64,000 nt of DNA. It comes from Angiostrongylus vasorum. Its lineage: Eukaryota > Nematoda > Chromadorea > Rhabditida > Metastrongylidae. The stretch lies in NCBI GenBank assembly GCA_018806985.1, contig JADANN010000099.1:434001-498000 (forward strand). The letters run 5' to 3'. The translations under genes and the position numbers were made by a program. The notes under the pieces were generated by a model that was given only the letters and a program-made list of their open reading frames with translations, did no database searches and had not been told where the DNA came from. Of this stretch, positions 12,420 through 23,500 are shown one piece after another (position 1 is the first letter of the stretch; each line of letters begins with the position of its first letter).

Positions 12420-13400
12420 GAATGTTCAGTTGAATTTTGACTTCGATTTGTAGCACAACGGCCACCTTTAACAGCTATGCCACCGCTGCCATTTGATTTC
12501 CCTCTAGATGCTCAGGATAATTTTAACTCAGAGGGGGTTTTCAGCTTGTCCTTAAAGAAAGGGCTATTAGAGCCACTTAACTATTTCTAGTTGGACATAA
12601 ATTCCGTTACGCTTGTTTTTACCACAAAAAGTGGTGCGTTTGAAAGTGGTACGAGGAAAATGAAAGCGCTTGAAGAATTTTTCGTCGCGTTTTTGCATGA
12701 AGATAAGCAAGCAGGTAGATATTAAGGTGCGTCCCACTCCTCTAATTTCCAAGCGCGCAGATTTGTGCTGTATGGGTTGTATAGGCGTCATCAATTGAAA
12801 TTTAGGTAAACAGTTAGGAACCTACCCTAAGCAGGTAGAAACGTAGTGGAGACAAATGAATGTTTGAGAAGTAGTACTTTTTTTAATGTTCGGTATGAGT
12901 CACATTGCATTAGATCCTCTCAGTGCTAGAGTTTTCAAAATAACTTGGTTAGGAAGTATTTCGATGGTGACTAGATTATCTCTTACACCAACATTTTTTT
13001 TTATTCCAATAGTGTGTTGGGGCTAAAAGAAATCGCTCACTCGCTCACCTTCAAAGCCTTAGTCGTCGATAATTTTTGTAATTCTCAGCGGCCCACAGTA
13101 GGGAAAAACACTGGGAGGTTTATCACCTACTTTACCACCTTCATCAAAAAAGGGTCTGTTGCTCAGAAATAGATAAATGCCGCAGGAAAAGGTTCAACCA
13201 TTGCTACTGATTTGTAGATTTTACCATAATGGTGAATTCTATCTCTCTTTAATCGTTTGTGATAGAAGTCGGATAGTTTTCTTCACGATAAATTCGACAT
13301 GAAAACGCTAGCCAAAGTTTGAACCAGAGATTTCATCACTTTTCCTCACAGCTCCGTCTTTACTACTTAAGTAAGTTTGAAAAGAATAATAACGTTGTGT
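12420..13400. other. No gene recognised
   Basis: AT-rich with no motif. The 75-codon frame at 12567-12794 minus is not recognisable. Confidence 0.45.
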
Positions 13401-13404
13401 TTCG

Positions 13405-13680
13405 TTTCCATCAGGAAGCCTAGCTACAGAAGTAAACCAACACCAGGATCCACCATCGTCCAGGTATCAAAGTCTCATGGTGGCAAATCTCCCTCTGATT
13501 CACAAGTGCTGCGACCGCCTGTTGTGGTGAAGACCTGGGGCAGACTTTGGCCAGGCTGACCTCGGAATTCCAGAGAACCACATTGGCTTAACCAGCAAAT
13601 CTCCGAAAAATGGTGATTATGCTGAGGCCCGCACAACTAGTGAGGATGGACCGTTCAAGTATCAAGTACCAAGTATGAAG
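13405..13680 (+). mobile_element. Family C short element, 5'-truncated
   Basis: Begins at TTCCATCAGGAAGCCTAGCT, lacking the first 110 bp, and ends near GGACCGTTCAAGTATCAAGT. 5' truncation fits target-primed reverse transcription. Confidence 0.7.
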
Positions 13681-13827
13681 TAATTAATACCGTTGCGGAG
13701 GCCTGTGCTAGTGGAATCCATTTGATGGTATCATTGTAAACCGACTTTTATTTCACCTTGGTATAAATGGTTAATGTAGTTATTTCGTTGTCAAGCTAAC
13801 ACGACATTGTTACCACATATTCATTCG

Positions 13828-13870
13828 GCTAACGTTCTGACGTCTTTATCTTCATCAGAGCCGATGATCC
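13828..13870 (-). ncRNA. Hammerhead-like motif, second stem-II class
   Basis: Minus strand: GGCT, CTGATGA, A, GATAAAGACGTC, then AGAACGTTAGC. The core CTGATGA is the canonical form. GAAA has become AGAA, which breaks the second core strand. Stem I halves GGCT/AGCC are present around it. Confidence 0.5.
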
Positions 13871-14103
13871 GAGTCGATGGTCCACAGGCGTTCGTCTTTT
13901 TCAATGTAGGGTCTTCGTCGTCGCGCCGAGTCGGATCATCTACAGTGGAGAATCTTGGTTTTCCATGAAAACAAGGTTGTTATAACTTTGTTAAAAACAT
14001 CGCTATTAGGTGAAGCTGCCTCTATTCGAGCACTTCACAGGATCCGACCCGGTACGACGACGAAGACACCGCATCAAGAAGACGAACAACTGTGGACCAT
14101 CGA

Positions 14104-14146
14104 CTCGGATCATCTGATGAAGAGAAAGACGTCAGAACGATACACG
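14104..14146 (+). ncRNA. Hammerhead-like motif, second stem-II class
   Basis: CTGATGA at 14114-14120, A, GAGAAAGACGTC, AGAACGATAC. It is the mirror of 13828-13870 across a 100-bp spacer, with the same GAAA to AGAA change. Confidence 0.45.
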
Positions 14147-14242
14147 GATGAATATGTGGTAACAACCTCCAATAGCTTGTCATTGAAATAAGTTACCTTC
14201 TAGTAGTATAACAGTTAGTTCAGCTAATATTGAAGTATTCGC

Positions 14243-14470
14243 ATATTATGCAGTTACAAAGAAACTGAGATACGAGCAAAGCTGAGAAACTCAGCTAGGC
14301 TTCGAACTCGCCATTACCCTTTCCAAAGGTTCTGTGCAATATTCACTACACCAACCAAGGTCCTTAAGTTGCATTTCCCACAGCCAATTTTTCAAAAATT
14401 TTTTCAACCGTTCCTTATTCTAATGCCGGCGTCAACATATATAATCATATAAACAAATCGCATAGCCTTT
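14243..14470 (-). mobile_element. Family D relative
   Basis: GAAACTGAGATACGAGCAAA, then a CTTCGAACTCGCCATTACCC block whose complement is a good B box (GCGAGTTCGAAG), and CACTACACCAACCAAGG. Confidence 0.5.
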
Positions 14471-14894
14471 AAATGTTATGATTACAAACTCCTTGTGAAA
14501 AATCAACAGCGAACTCCACAAGTTCAAATAAGCGTCATTTCCTCGTGCGACGGCATCTAATTCCACGGCGACTTCACAAACGGTAAAACCTGACCGGATT
14601 AAAACACCGCAAATAACAAGCTACGTTCGTTTTTTTCACAATAAACAACAAAGTCTTGGTAGTTGGAAGACTTGCAGTGTTAAGAAAAAAGTTATGAGAG
14701 ATGGCTGCTTTAACTATCTCGAGAGACATATTTCTACCCAGCATGTTTTTTGTGACCTACCAAAACGAAATAAAGGAAATAACCGTAGAACCACATTGTT
14801 GTCAGCAATTGGAAGTAGTTGGCAAACTAATCTAAGTTCAGTGTTATTCCATATTTCTTCCATCTGCTTGCTTGTTACCATAATTAACCCACCA

Positions 14895-15095
14895 TAACAA
14901 GCCACGAGGATGTCGAGGTATGGGCAGAAGTCGGAACGTCAGCTGTGCTTTGAAACCGCGATTATCCCTAACGGGGGCTTATATGCTATCCACCAAACGC
15001 CCTTGCTCGCGGGTTCGAAGCTCATCTGAGGTCCTGAGTTTTGCTCGTTTCTCAGCATCCTTGTGGTAAATAATTGGTCAAAAATGAGACTGTAT
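14895..15095 (-). mobile_element. Family D relatives, compound
   Basis: CCACGAGGATGTCGAGGTAT opens one copy. A second, opposed copy shows GCGGGTTCGAAGCTCATCTG (B box, plus strand) and CTCGTTTCTCAGCATCCTTG. Confidence 0.45.
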
Positions 15096-15416
15096 ATGCT
15101 TTGTATAAGGGACAGTCCCACTTTTCTGACAAATCATGGCAATTTTCCGCAACTATAGGGGTCTAAAGTTTACGAACATGTAACAGTTTGTAACAGTGTG
15201 TTATCTCACTTTTGAGTCCATTAAAATCAAAATTTTCAAGAAAAACCTATTTTTTTGCTCTGGTAGAAAAAGAATGCTTGTCTAATGTTGATGAAGTCCT
15301 CTAGATGTCAGTGTCCTTTATTTCAACTGATAATATTCAAAAAGAGCTAAAGTATACTTTTTTGAAAAGTGTAACTGACTCTTTGGAAATCGCGTACACG
15401 CACTTTGAATTCAAGG

Positions 15417-15735
15417 GTGAACGTAGCGCATTGGTTAGTGATGCAGCACATCACGAAGCGAGGTCCAGGTGGGTCTCCAGACCACGCACTATCTCATTCT
15501 AAACGGGAACGCCTCTAGCTCGGCTATCCCCAAGATTGCAACGAGAGTCCACTCGACCAGTGTTCTACGAGATTCATGAGAAAGGCGAAATCTTGAAGCA
15601 GTGGTGTAAGGACACGGAAGGTGTTCGAAGCGCGTCACGGACCGATGAATGCGAGGAAATCGATTCGAACACAAGGAGTACTGGGGTCCACCCAGTAGAT
15701 GTGATAACGAGCATGCAAAGCAAAAAGCAAACTGA
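15417..15735 (+). mobile_element. SINE B (second tRNA-headed family)
   Basis: The A box ACGTAGCGCATTGGTTAGTG heads a body distinct from SINE A: GCTCGGCTATCCCCAAGATT, CGAAATCTTGAAGCAGTGGT, GGTGTTCGAAGCGCG and GGTCCACCCAGTAGATGTGA. It is shared with 35333-35640 and the inverted copy at 45385-45605. Confidence 0.65.
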
Positions 15736-15949
15736 CCTCGGATACCAATGAATCAAAAGTAGAAATCAGTTAATAGTTTCAATTACATCAACAAGCGATA
15801 AACGTTGGTCGAAAAACAGAGAGGACTGCTTGGATAAGGATGAGTACTGCAACTCCCACCATGCTGACACCGCTTTCATCTAATTCATTATGATTGCGCA
15901 AAGATCGTTAACTGTGTTAATTAATTATGTCATGGTACGAAAAGTCCCG

Positions 15950-16170
15950 GGTGTGTGTGGCGCGGTGATCAGGGATGCTCTGCAATACAAATGTGGTCAT
16001 AGGTTCTATCCCCTGACCACGTCTTCCATCCCTTCGGATAGGGCAGATTGGAACCAGATTTGTCTAAGAGAGCAACACTGAATTAGTACCTCGGTAGGTC
16101 ACCAAAATTCATTGTATATACTAGATGCTCATTCAGCCACCTCTATGATGATCATTCAATTTTAATTACT
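15950..16170 (+). mobile_element. SINE A
   Basis: Head GTGTGGCGCGGTGATCAGGG and B-box-like AGGTTCTATCCC, then CTTCCATCCCTTCGG and CTCGGTAGGTCACC. The tail is lost; a separate tail piece lies at 16550-16650. Confidence 0.65.
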
Positions 16171-16194
16171 GTCTGTTCTTTTTCTATGGTAGCA

Positions 16195-16470
16195 TGTTAT
16201 ATGGAATACAACCACAAGGATGCTGAGATACAAATAGAACTGGGACCTCGGATAAGCTTCGAACCCGAGGTTGCCCCCCTCTGGGGGCCCCACGTCTTTT
16301 TCCAATCCACCAACCGAGGACCTTGCTTCATCTCTCTCTCAGCCAATTTTTTTCCCTATCAATGCTATCAGCAGTAGTATTTGAACAGAAATGATTTAGG
16401 GCACAAATCGGCATTGTACGCAGTTGAGTTAAAGCAGTCGAAATCACGATGTTTCAACTAGTGTTTGCTA
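16195..16470 (-). mobile_element. Family D relative
   Basis: ACCACAAGGATGCTGAGATA, GCTTCGAACCCGAGGTTGCC (B-box complement) and CCACCAACCGAGGACCTTGC. A GTTGAGTTAAAGC region follows, then the sequence is degraded. Confidence 0.5.
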
Positions 16471-16549
16471 CCCATTCTATTCTCATGGACCTGAAGGTTT
16501 CTTTTCATGGATTTTTTTTCATCAAAAAACTTTTGAAGTTCCGTTTTGC

Positions 16550-16650
16550 TCATACCTTCGTGATGCTCAATGAAGTCGCATGCATAGCGCAGCTCAGAGA
16601 GAGTGATTAAGGCCGAACGCTTTATCCTTTTTGTCATTATTAAAGGGTAA
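16550..16650 (+). mobile_element. SINE A tail fragment
   Basis: AATGAAGTCGCATGCATAGCG then GGCCGAACGCTTTATCCTTT, the usual end of SINE A, without the head. Confidence 0.55.
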
Positions 16651-16763
16651 CATTGAATATAACATTTTAGTTACCTTTCCATTAACCTCGGCAGTTATCG
16701 ATAATTCACTGCTTTCTTGATGAACAAACACGAGTTTGTTACTACTACTCTTTATTTATCCAA

Positions 16764-16800
16764 GATAACGTCTCGACAGATTTTGCTTTCTTCAGAAAAT
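16764..16800 (-). ncRNA. Degenerate hammerhead-like motif
   Basis: Minus strand: CTGAAGA, AAGCAAAATCTGTC, GAGACGTTATC. The core is kept, GAAA has become GAGA and stem II is poor. It is a relic of the same terminal-repeat type. Confidence 0.35.
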
Positions 16801-17019
16801 GCAGAGGTCAAGTTGATTGCAATCTAACCAATCAACCACTTCCATCACAACACGAAGAAAGAACTAAACCAAGATTTCAATCGCCTTAAAAAACAAACTG
16901 GCTTCTTAGCATACTTACCGCTTTCTACGAGTCTTCCACTGAGTATGTCACGTGAGGCCAACGCACAGGAATCACGTGGAAGCGTAATATGCCTCTCACA
17001 TTAAAACATGAGTTTTAAA

Positions 17020-18240
17020 CGTCTCTATGAGATCACGCATGATTATAAGGTATTCATCCCTGCTGTTCATTTTTGGATTTTTTGTAATTTATCCCGAATC
17101 CTTTGACAGCTTTGCGCGTTTGATGTTTCCGATTCCTGTGGAAAGATGGTACCTTCTACTTCAAAATCTTTCACGTTATGTCTTTGTGTCCTATGCGTTT
17201 CTAGTGGAGTATTTAGTTTAAGTTTACCAACTAGGTATTCTTTTATACGGAAACAGAGTGGTCTACCCGTTTCGCCAATGTATCTCGTCGCCGCACGCTT
17301 TACAAAAGATCAGATAAACTGTATCCGAACTCATGCAATCACCGTCTCTGCCGTCAGGACAAATTGTGTAGTTTTGAGCTATATATAGACGGTCACACAG
17401 GCGGTTACGAACTAGCTGACGTCTTTCAGTGCTCAGTAGTATTTCAATAACTGATACCGAATTCTCTAGACCGGGCATTCTTAAGCAACGCTTTACAGCT
17501 GCATTTACTTCGTTTGAAATAAAGCGGCAGTACAAACGAAAAATCATTATTGCCAGAGCTACCACTTTTTAAGGAGGCTTGGGTTTTGTGCCACACCTTT
17601 CCCGACAAGCTGCAATTTTGTAGCCATTGAAATGGCTATTTGCTACGCTAGTTCCTGATATTCCTCCTTCCTTCTTCTCCTCTCATCGTGTGCGCACGCT
17701 GGTGATTATTCGAAACATGTTTCTTATAGGCGCCATTTCTGTGAGGGGTGAGAAGAGAGGCAATGAACCAGTATATTTTTTACCACTTGGTTTTCCTGAA
17801 CCATTTCGTAATGTGGCCGCTTTCGGATAGGTTGATTTGAAAGTTCAGAAATGGAAGCCAAATTTACCACGGTTTTCCTGAGATAAACTTAATGTACTCT
17901 CACTGTTCGTTATATAGCTCAAAACATTTGCCAATTTCCTCTTCTGTTTAGCAAATGGCAAAGGAATCATCTATATGGCTACAGCAGAGTAATGTTGGAG
18001 ATAGGTTACTGGTGCTTCCACCTTAGACATAAAATGCAATGGCAAGGCTTGGTGCCAATCTATGTCCGATGTGGTACGCGGGAGGTGCGAGAAAGCGTTG
18101 TCGATGACCATCGGCTCGCTCATAATTGATCGCCGATTAGACGTTATTGTATCGTCATAGACGACTTTCGATTACCTCCAATAGATCTTCAAGTGTTGTG
18201 TGAACACGAGACCTCTTGGAATCAGCCTTGGTTAGCTCAA
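17020..18240 (-). pseudogene. Penelope-like element relic with GIY-YIG domain
   Basis: On the minus strand, pieces of a Penelope-like polymerase appear in order. An RT stretch with EEIGKCFELYNEQ and EYIKF lies near 17955-17890. A KNILVHCLSSHPS stretch falls near 17745, then CLRMPGLENSVSVIEI (17480-17435). Next is RNRLCDRLYIAQNYTICPDGRDGDCMS in two blocks. The GIY-YIG homing-type nuclease follows as VYLIFCKACGDE (17315-17280), with the YIGETGRP part frameshifted. Stops and indels show that it is dead. RT plus C-terminal GIY-YIG is the hallmark of endonuclease-bearing Penelope-like elements. Confidence 0.75.
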
Positions 18241-18429
18241 TTTCAGAGAGTAGACAATGGGACAAAAAATGCATAAACAGAATTTCAAAACAATATCGAA
18301 ATTTTTCATTCCATTTGTTGACTTCTATTCGTCGTTATTGACAGCAATACATGATGAATCGGGCCAGAGTTATCCAGCGCCACGACAGCCTTGAAAAAAC
18401 GATGTTTGAAAGTTACCAAAATAGTCTAC

Positions 18430-18960
18430 AACCAAAAGATGTTCTGAGGAGTGAGAGGGAGAGGTAATACCTAGTATGTTTTTACTACTTGGCTTTCGGT
18501 GCCATTTCGCAATGTAGCTGCCTACGGGTAGGCTAATTTGAACGTCAAAAATGGAAGCCAGTTTTTCATACAGTCTCTCAGATAAACTTAATGTACTCTC
18601 ACTATTCGTTCAATAACACAGGACGAGCATTTGCCGATTTCCATTTTTGTCTAGCAAATGGCAAAGGAATCATCTATATGTCTACAGCAGAGTAATGTTG
18701 GAGATAGGTTACTGGTGCTTCCACCTTAGACATAAATGCAATGGCAAGGCTTGGTGCCAATCGCTGTTCGATGTGGTATGCGAGAGGTGCGAGAGAGAGT
18801 TGTCGATGACCATCGGCTAGCTCATGATTGACCGGAGATTAGAAGTTATTGTATCGTCATAGACGACTTTCGATTGCCTCTAATAGATCTCAGAGCGTTG
18901 TGTGACCAGTAGATCAGATGAGATCAGCCTTGGTTAGCTCAATTGAAGAAGTAGAAAGTG
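18430..18960 (-). repeat. Second, partial copy of the Penelope-like RT segment (tandem)
   Basis: This stretch repeats 17700-18230 in the same orientation about 700 bp away, with scattered substitutions and small indels. Shared blocks include GCAAATGGCAAAGGAATCAT at 17952 and 18654, followed by TTGGAGATAGGTTACTGGTG. Translation again gives the RT stretch upstream of EYIKF. It is a tandem partial duplication or two head-to-tail insertions, as is common for Penelope-like elements. Confidence 0.7.
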
Positions 18961-19317
18961 CGATTGTTCAATAAATTAGTGACAGGGGTGTCGTTACAGT
19001 ATTGTAGGACAGTACTGCAACAGGGTGTAAGTGGCAGTAACATTTTTTTATTTCTCAAAGAAACCGTTAAGTTAACCATAATTAGCACCTAAGAAAAGCA
19101 TTAAATGAGAACTGGTGGTGAAAACTTATCTAATCCAACTGCTTTGTTTAACTGCATAGTTTGATGGATTCGCCACTATAAGAAAGCACAAATTGCTAGT
19201 TATTTTGTAGTTATTTGACGCGTGGTTGAGCAACAACTTTTGATATCTCGGTGATCCGGGTAGCTTCATTATTGGCTGTCGATGTAGTGGTCAACTTGAG
19301 CAACTGTATTAAAACCA

Positions 19318-19765
19318 ACCACAATGGGGCTGAGATATTTGCAAAACTCCGACCGCACGTGTCCATGGTAGGGAACGAACGAGTTATTGCCCTTTCTCGG
19401 AGCTAACACATTCACTACCACACCATGCCGGTCTTTTGCTTCGCCTGTCTCTCAGCTGGTTCTATCGACCAGTACCATCAGCAATCATTCGTCAAAAAAA
19501 TTAACATTGTGATTTCGACTACAGTCTCACCTTAACTGGATTCATGGTCGACTTGAGATCTCCAGATCAATCCCACTGACGGGTGATTGCTGATGGCACT
19601 GATCGATAGAACTAGCTAAGAGAGGCGAAGCAAAGGACCCGTATGGTATGGTGGTGAACGCGCTAGCCCCCCGGAAAGAGTAAGGGCGCGTTTGTTCCCC
19701 ACCGCAGACACCTGCGCGCTCCGGAGTTTTGCTAACACCTCAGCATCATTCTAATTACATCCCAC
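19318..19765. mobile_element. Two family D copies, head to head
   Basis: 19318-19500 is in one orientation (CTGAGATATTTGCAAAACTC) and 19500-19765 in the other (CGGAGTTTTGCTAACACCTC). They share the AATCA.CCGTCA junction region and make an imperfect inverted pair. Confidence 0.6.
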
Positions 19766-20383
19766 ATAATACCCTGCTGTCAAGAATTGTAGTAGACAAT
19801 AAATAGAAAGTTAACAGCGTGTTCTGAGTCTTTCTACTGCTTCTAGATGAACGGTTAGTGAACAGTTGCTCCATTTCTGTGATACCGGTGACTTCATTAC
19901 GAAGTTCAATAAAATGGATGCCTTTCATAACTATACTTATATTGAAGCCATTCAGCTTGCATGTGCATAGGACCAAAAGGGGATGAAGAAATAGAAGGAA
20001 AAGATCACGAGAGCAAAAAATAAGAAAATCGTGGAAATCGTGATTTGAGTGCCCTTGTCGTCAATTATAATAAGATGTACATGAGGTTGAGCCGCATTGA
20101 AAACCTTCATTGCCAATTTTAATTCTACTGGTTGTGAGCTGCTATTCTATTAATCCTAGTCAAATTTCATAGATTCGAATGCTCGTATGGGTTAGAACGA
20201 TTTGAAAAATGACAGTCTTCCCAAACTCGCTTTTCCCTTGCCTCGATTCTTGATCTCAAACATTCTAAAAGATTGGTCTTATGCACTCTATGGAGATTGC
20301 CATAACAGCGAGATCTCAGGTCTAAATATGATTAGCACATTACATTTACGATGAACATAATTTTTAGTGGATGTGTTTCCAAT

Positions 20384-20501
20384 TCAAAGGATATTTTTCA
20401 CGTCAAAATCGGTGACGACTGCAAAATGATCGGACGGGTAGTCGTTGTTCCAGTGACGTGGTATCGGGTGCAGTGGCTCGGATCCAGCGTAAACGAAGGA
20501 T
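20384..20501 (-). CDS. EEP hydrolase exon 9, terminal (SDHF motif)
   Basis: This is a 118-base terminal exon after an AATAAG acceptor, ending at TGA 20386-20384. It encodes SFVYAGSEPLHPIP, then NNDYPSDHFAVVTDF and a short tail. SDHF contains the general-base Asp-His pair that closes the EEP domain. No C-terminal extension or membrane anchor is present. Confidence 0.87.
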
Positions 20502-23500
20502 CTTATTGGTGTTATGTCACCTTAAAGGAAAGGGCTTTTTGGAAAAATGAAACACAATAACTGTTGGAACAACAGAAACAGAGAAAAATAGGAATATATG
20601 TCAGCTTTGACATGGTGGTTCATTGTAGGCAATCTTGCATTATTCAGATTATTTACTCAAAGCTCATCGGAACTTTGAAACAATTGGCACAGTGACGGTG
20701 ATGACTCATAATTTTTGTGGAAAATGGTTTAACGTCCTTTATTTAAGTAAATCTGATCACAAGCAACCTTTATTCAGAATCCTAGGACCATAGCAGATTT
20801 TATCATACGAAAAGTTTAATTGAAGTACCTGTTGTTGTTTGTTAAGCAGATTTTTCGAGAAAAGTGTAGTTTGTGGCTAACTCACCCCTGATAGAAGATG
20901 AAGTCAATCCGATCTTGCGGTTCCGGAATTGTGTAGTCCCATTGCTCATTGAATTTGTTCACGGTTGACCATGTATAACCTGTAATGTACTTAACAAACC
21001 CTGATGAAGTAAGCTAAATAGGCAACTAATTTTATGTTTTTCTAACAAGCAAACTATATGGTTAAAATAATAATCATTCGATGGTGTATAACGTTTCGGC
21101 TGACTTGCCTTCCTCAGAATCTCGATAGGTCATATTACGACGCAGTCACCTCGGGCAAATACTTTTACAATTTTGCTATTTATACAACCACAATGATGCT
21201 AAGATATTTGCAAAACTCCGAACCGCAGGTGTCTGCGGTGGGGACGAGCGCATTATTACCTTTTCCGGGGGCTAACGCGTTCGCCACCACACCATGCAGG
21301 TCCTTCGTTTCGCCTATCTCTCAGGTAGCTCTATTGTTCTATCTACTATTTGTGTCACTAGTTCTATTCATACTGAGTGCTAATTTTTAAATGCTACACG
21401 CTCCGAGGCTACACTGCGGAAACAGAATATGATATTTCAGAACACAAAGTGAATGGTATTTTCCTGAAAAGAACGTGTTTGTTCCGCAATTTTACTAGAA
21501 AGAGTTGGGGCTATACCTTACTCAAGCAACATTCTACGATATCCATACGATCTGAGAGAAATGTTGCCACCGCCGCATTTTCTCACTAGACTGATAACGA
21601 CTGCTAATTCAAGGATGGAAGCGCATTATGAAAAAGGTCTCAAGGGTGGCAAATTCAACGGCCAATCGCCTAAGAACAAAGCGAAAAAGTAGGACACATA
21701 AAGTCTTTGTTTTAGTTAAAAACTTGCTGTCAAACATGGCACCAAACTGTTTTTTGTCTTCTTTTGTGCACTCTCGTTGGTTTTCTTTTTTGCCTCAACA
21801 GTGACTCGCTTTTTCGTCGAGAGCGAATTGCAGTAGAATGTATGATTTTCAGTCTTCACTAATGAAATCCAGTTGTTTTCTATTTTTCTGTCTTAGTTAG
21901 CTTCACTCCTAAAAAAATCAATAAAGTTATTTCCTCGGGACAACTTTTCTGAATTTTTAGTCTTCTAATTGTTCACAATGTTATCAGAAACTAAAAATAC
22001 ATGTGAAAATTTGTTGCATGTCGTACTGATAAGCCCCTTAAGGTAAAAAAGGCTCCGCTTTACTTATGAGCAATGAGAAAAAAATAGAACGAAGCGAGAA
22101 TCTGAAATGCGTTGAACAGCAAACTGACCGAGATCGGCGTCGACGTTTGGGTGGACCTCGCGAAACGAGTCAGTGAAACCCAAGTCGGACATGATTTTCG
22201 TGGCTGGCCACTCCACTGACCAACCGCCATGTCTTCTTCTGAAAGTTCCTGACTCAGTTCGCGTTCTCTTTCGCATTAATATAAATCACGCCCAAATTCG
22301 AGAATTCTCGGTGTTTTGACAATTTAACATAATCTCGTTGCGGAAATTCTTCAACTGGTTAGTGAGCACGAAAGAAGTGCTGGTGGACAATTGCACTGAT
22401 AAGTTACGGTTTTGCAGCCAATACGTCAGCCGCGAAACTAGAGCATTGGAAACGGAAGTTGTTAAGCTCTCACTTTGCTTTGACCGTCCAGTCTAAGTGA
22501 GATGGAGAATTGAAATCGCCGGCAACAATCACTGGCACGTAGCTTGACTTTCTTATCCAAGAAGCCATCTTTGGATTGTCTTTTATTTCCTCCATATTTT
22601 GTCTCCTTCCTTAAAATTTGGCTTAAGGACTGTTTGTTGCGCAGCAACCGATAAAGAGATGAAAGCGTTAGGACGTCATATTTATAATTATAAAAATGAA
22701 AATCCGGAGTTTGAAAAAATAGTTTTTTTTCCAGTATTCAAAAAGCAATGAAATGGGATTCGTTTCCCTGTGCGTATATTAATGGTCCTTATAGAGACTG
22801 TTTTCTATTCCTTTGCACCGAGTTGCTAGTAATATTGATTTTTTTTTTTTTTTTTGAACCGACCGTCATTTAATCCCGGCAAAAAAAATTGATAGCTTCC
22901 TCGATTATTTAAGCTAACACGAGGCTGATAAAAAATTTACTCGGCTAGCGTTTCAACTTCTTCGTCTTCTTCAGAGCTGGACTGATCCGAGACGGTGATC
23001 CACAGACAATGGTCCCCCGATATATCAACCATGGGTTAGCTTGGTAATCCAAGAAGGTATTGCTTTTTTGATTTTGAATACTTTTAATGCCATTAACTTC
23101 TTCTGCTTCCACAGTCGCGTGTAGCGCAGTGGTTAGCAATGCCCTGCAGAAAATACGTAGTACATGGTCATCGGTTCGTTCAAGAAGCCTAGACAAACCT
23201 AGCCCTATCGCGCTGTGGCTAAAAATTAACACCATACTTCTGTGAAAGGGTGGAAACACTGGCTTGGTACATCGGCATGCTTCCGCATGCAATTTCGTTA
23301 GTGAAATATGCATAAAATTACTAGTGCAATACTTTAGTGGAATCAAAAGCTCCTTATGAAGTTGATAAATGCCAACCTAACCACTCTATCAGTATCTTCC
23401 CTCGTCCTATATGAAAATCCATCTTGTTGAATGCTTCGCTCTCCAAATTGAGTTTAGGCCAAAAGTGAGATTAGTCCTGCAAGGGGTCATTTACACCTTT

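Larger units (their letters stand above)
13779..14194. repeat. Foldback element (arms 13779-13945 and 14037-14194)
   Basis: The arms share, in opposite orientation, GGATCATC, the CGAGTCGATGGTCCACAG block and the outer GTTACCACATATTCAT block. The spacer is about 90 bp. Each arm contains one second-class hammerhead-like motif. Confidence 0.7.

Noticed and set aside
22945..23346. 133-codon minus-strand frame
   Set aside because: It runs antisense through a SINE A and a hammerhead-bearing repeat; a chance frame.
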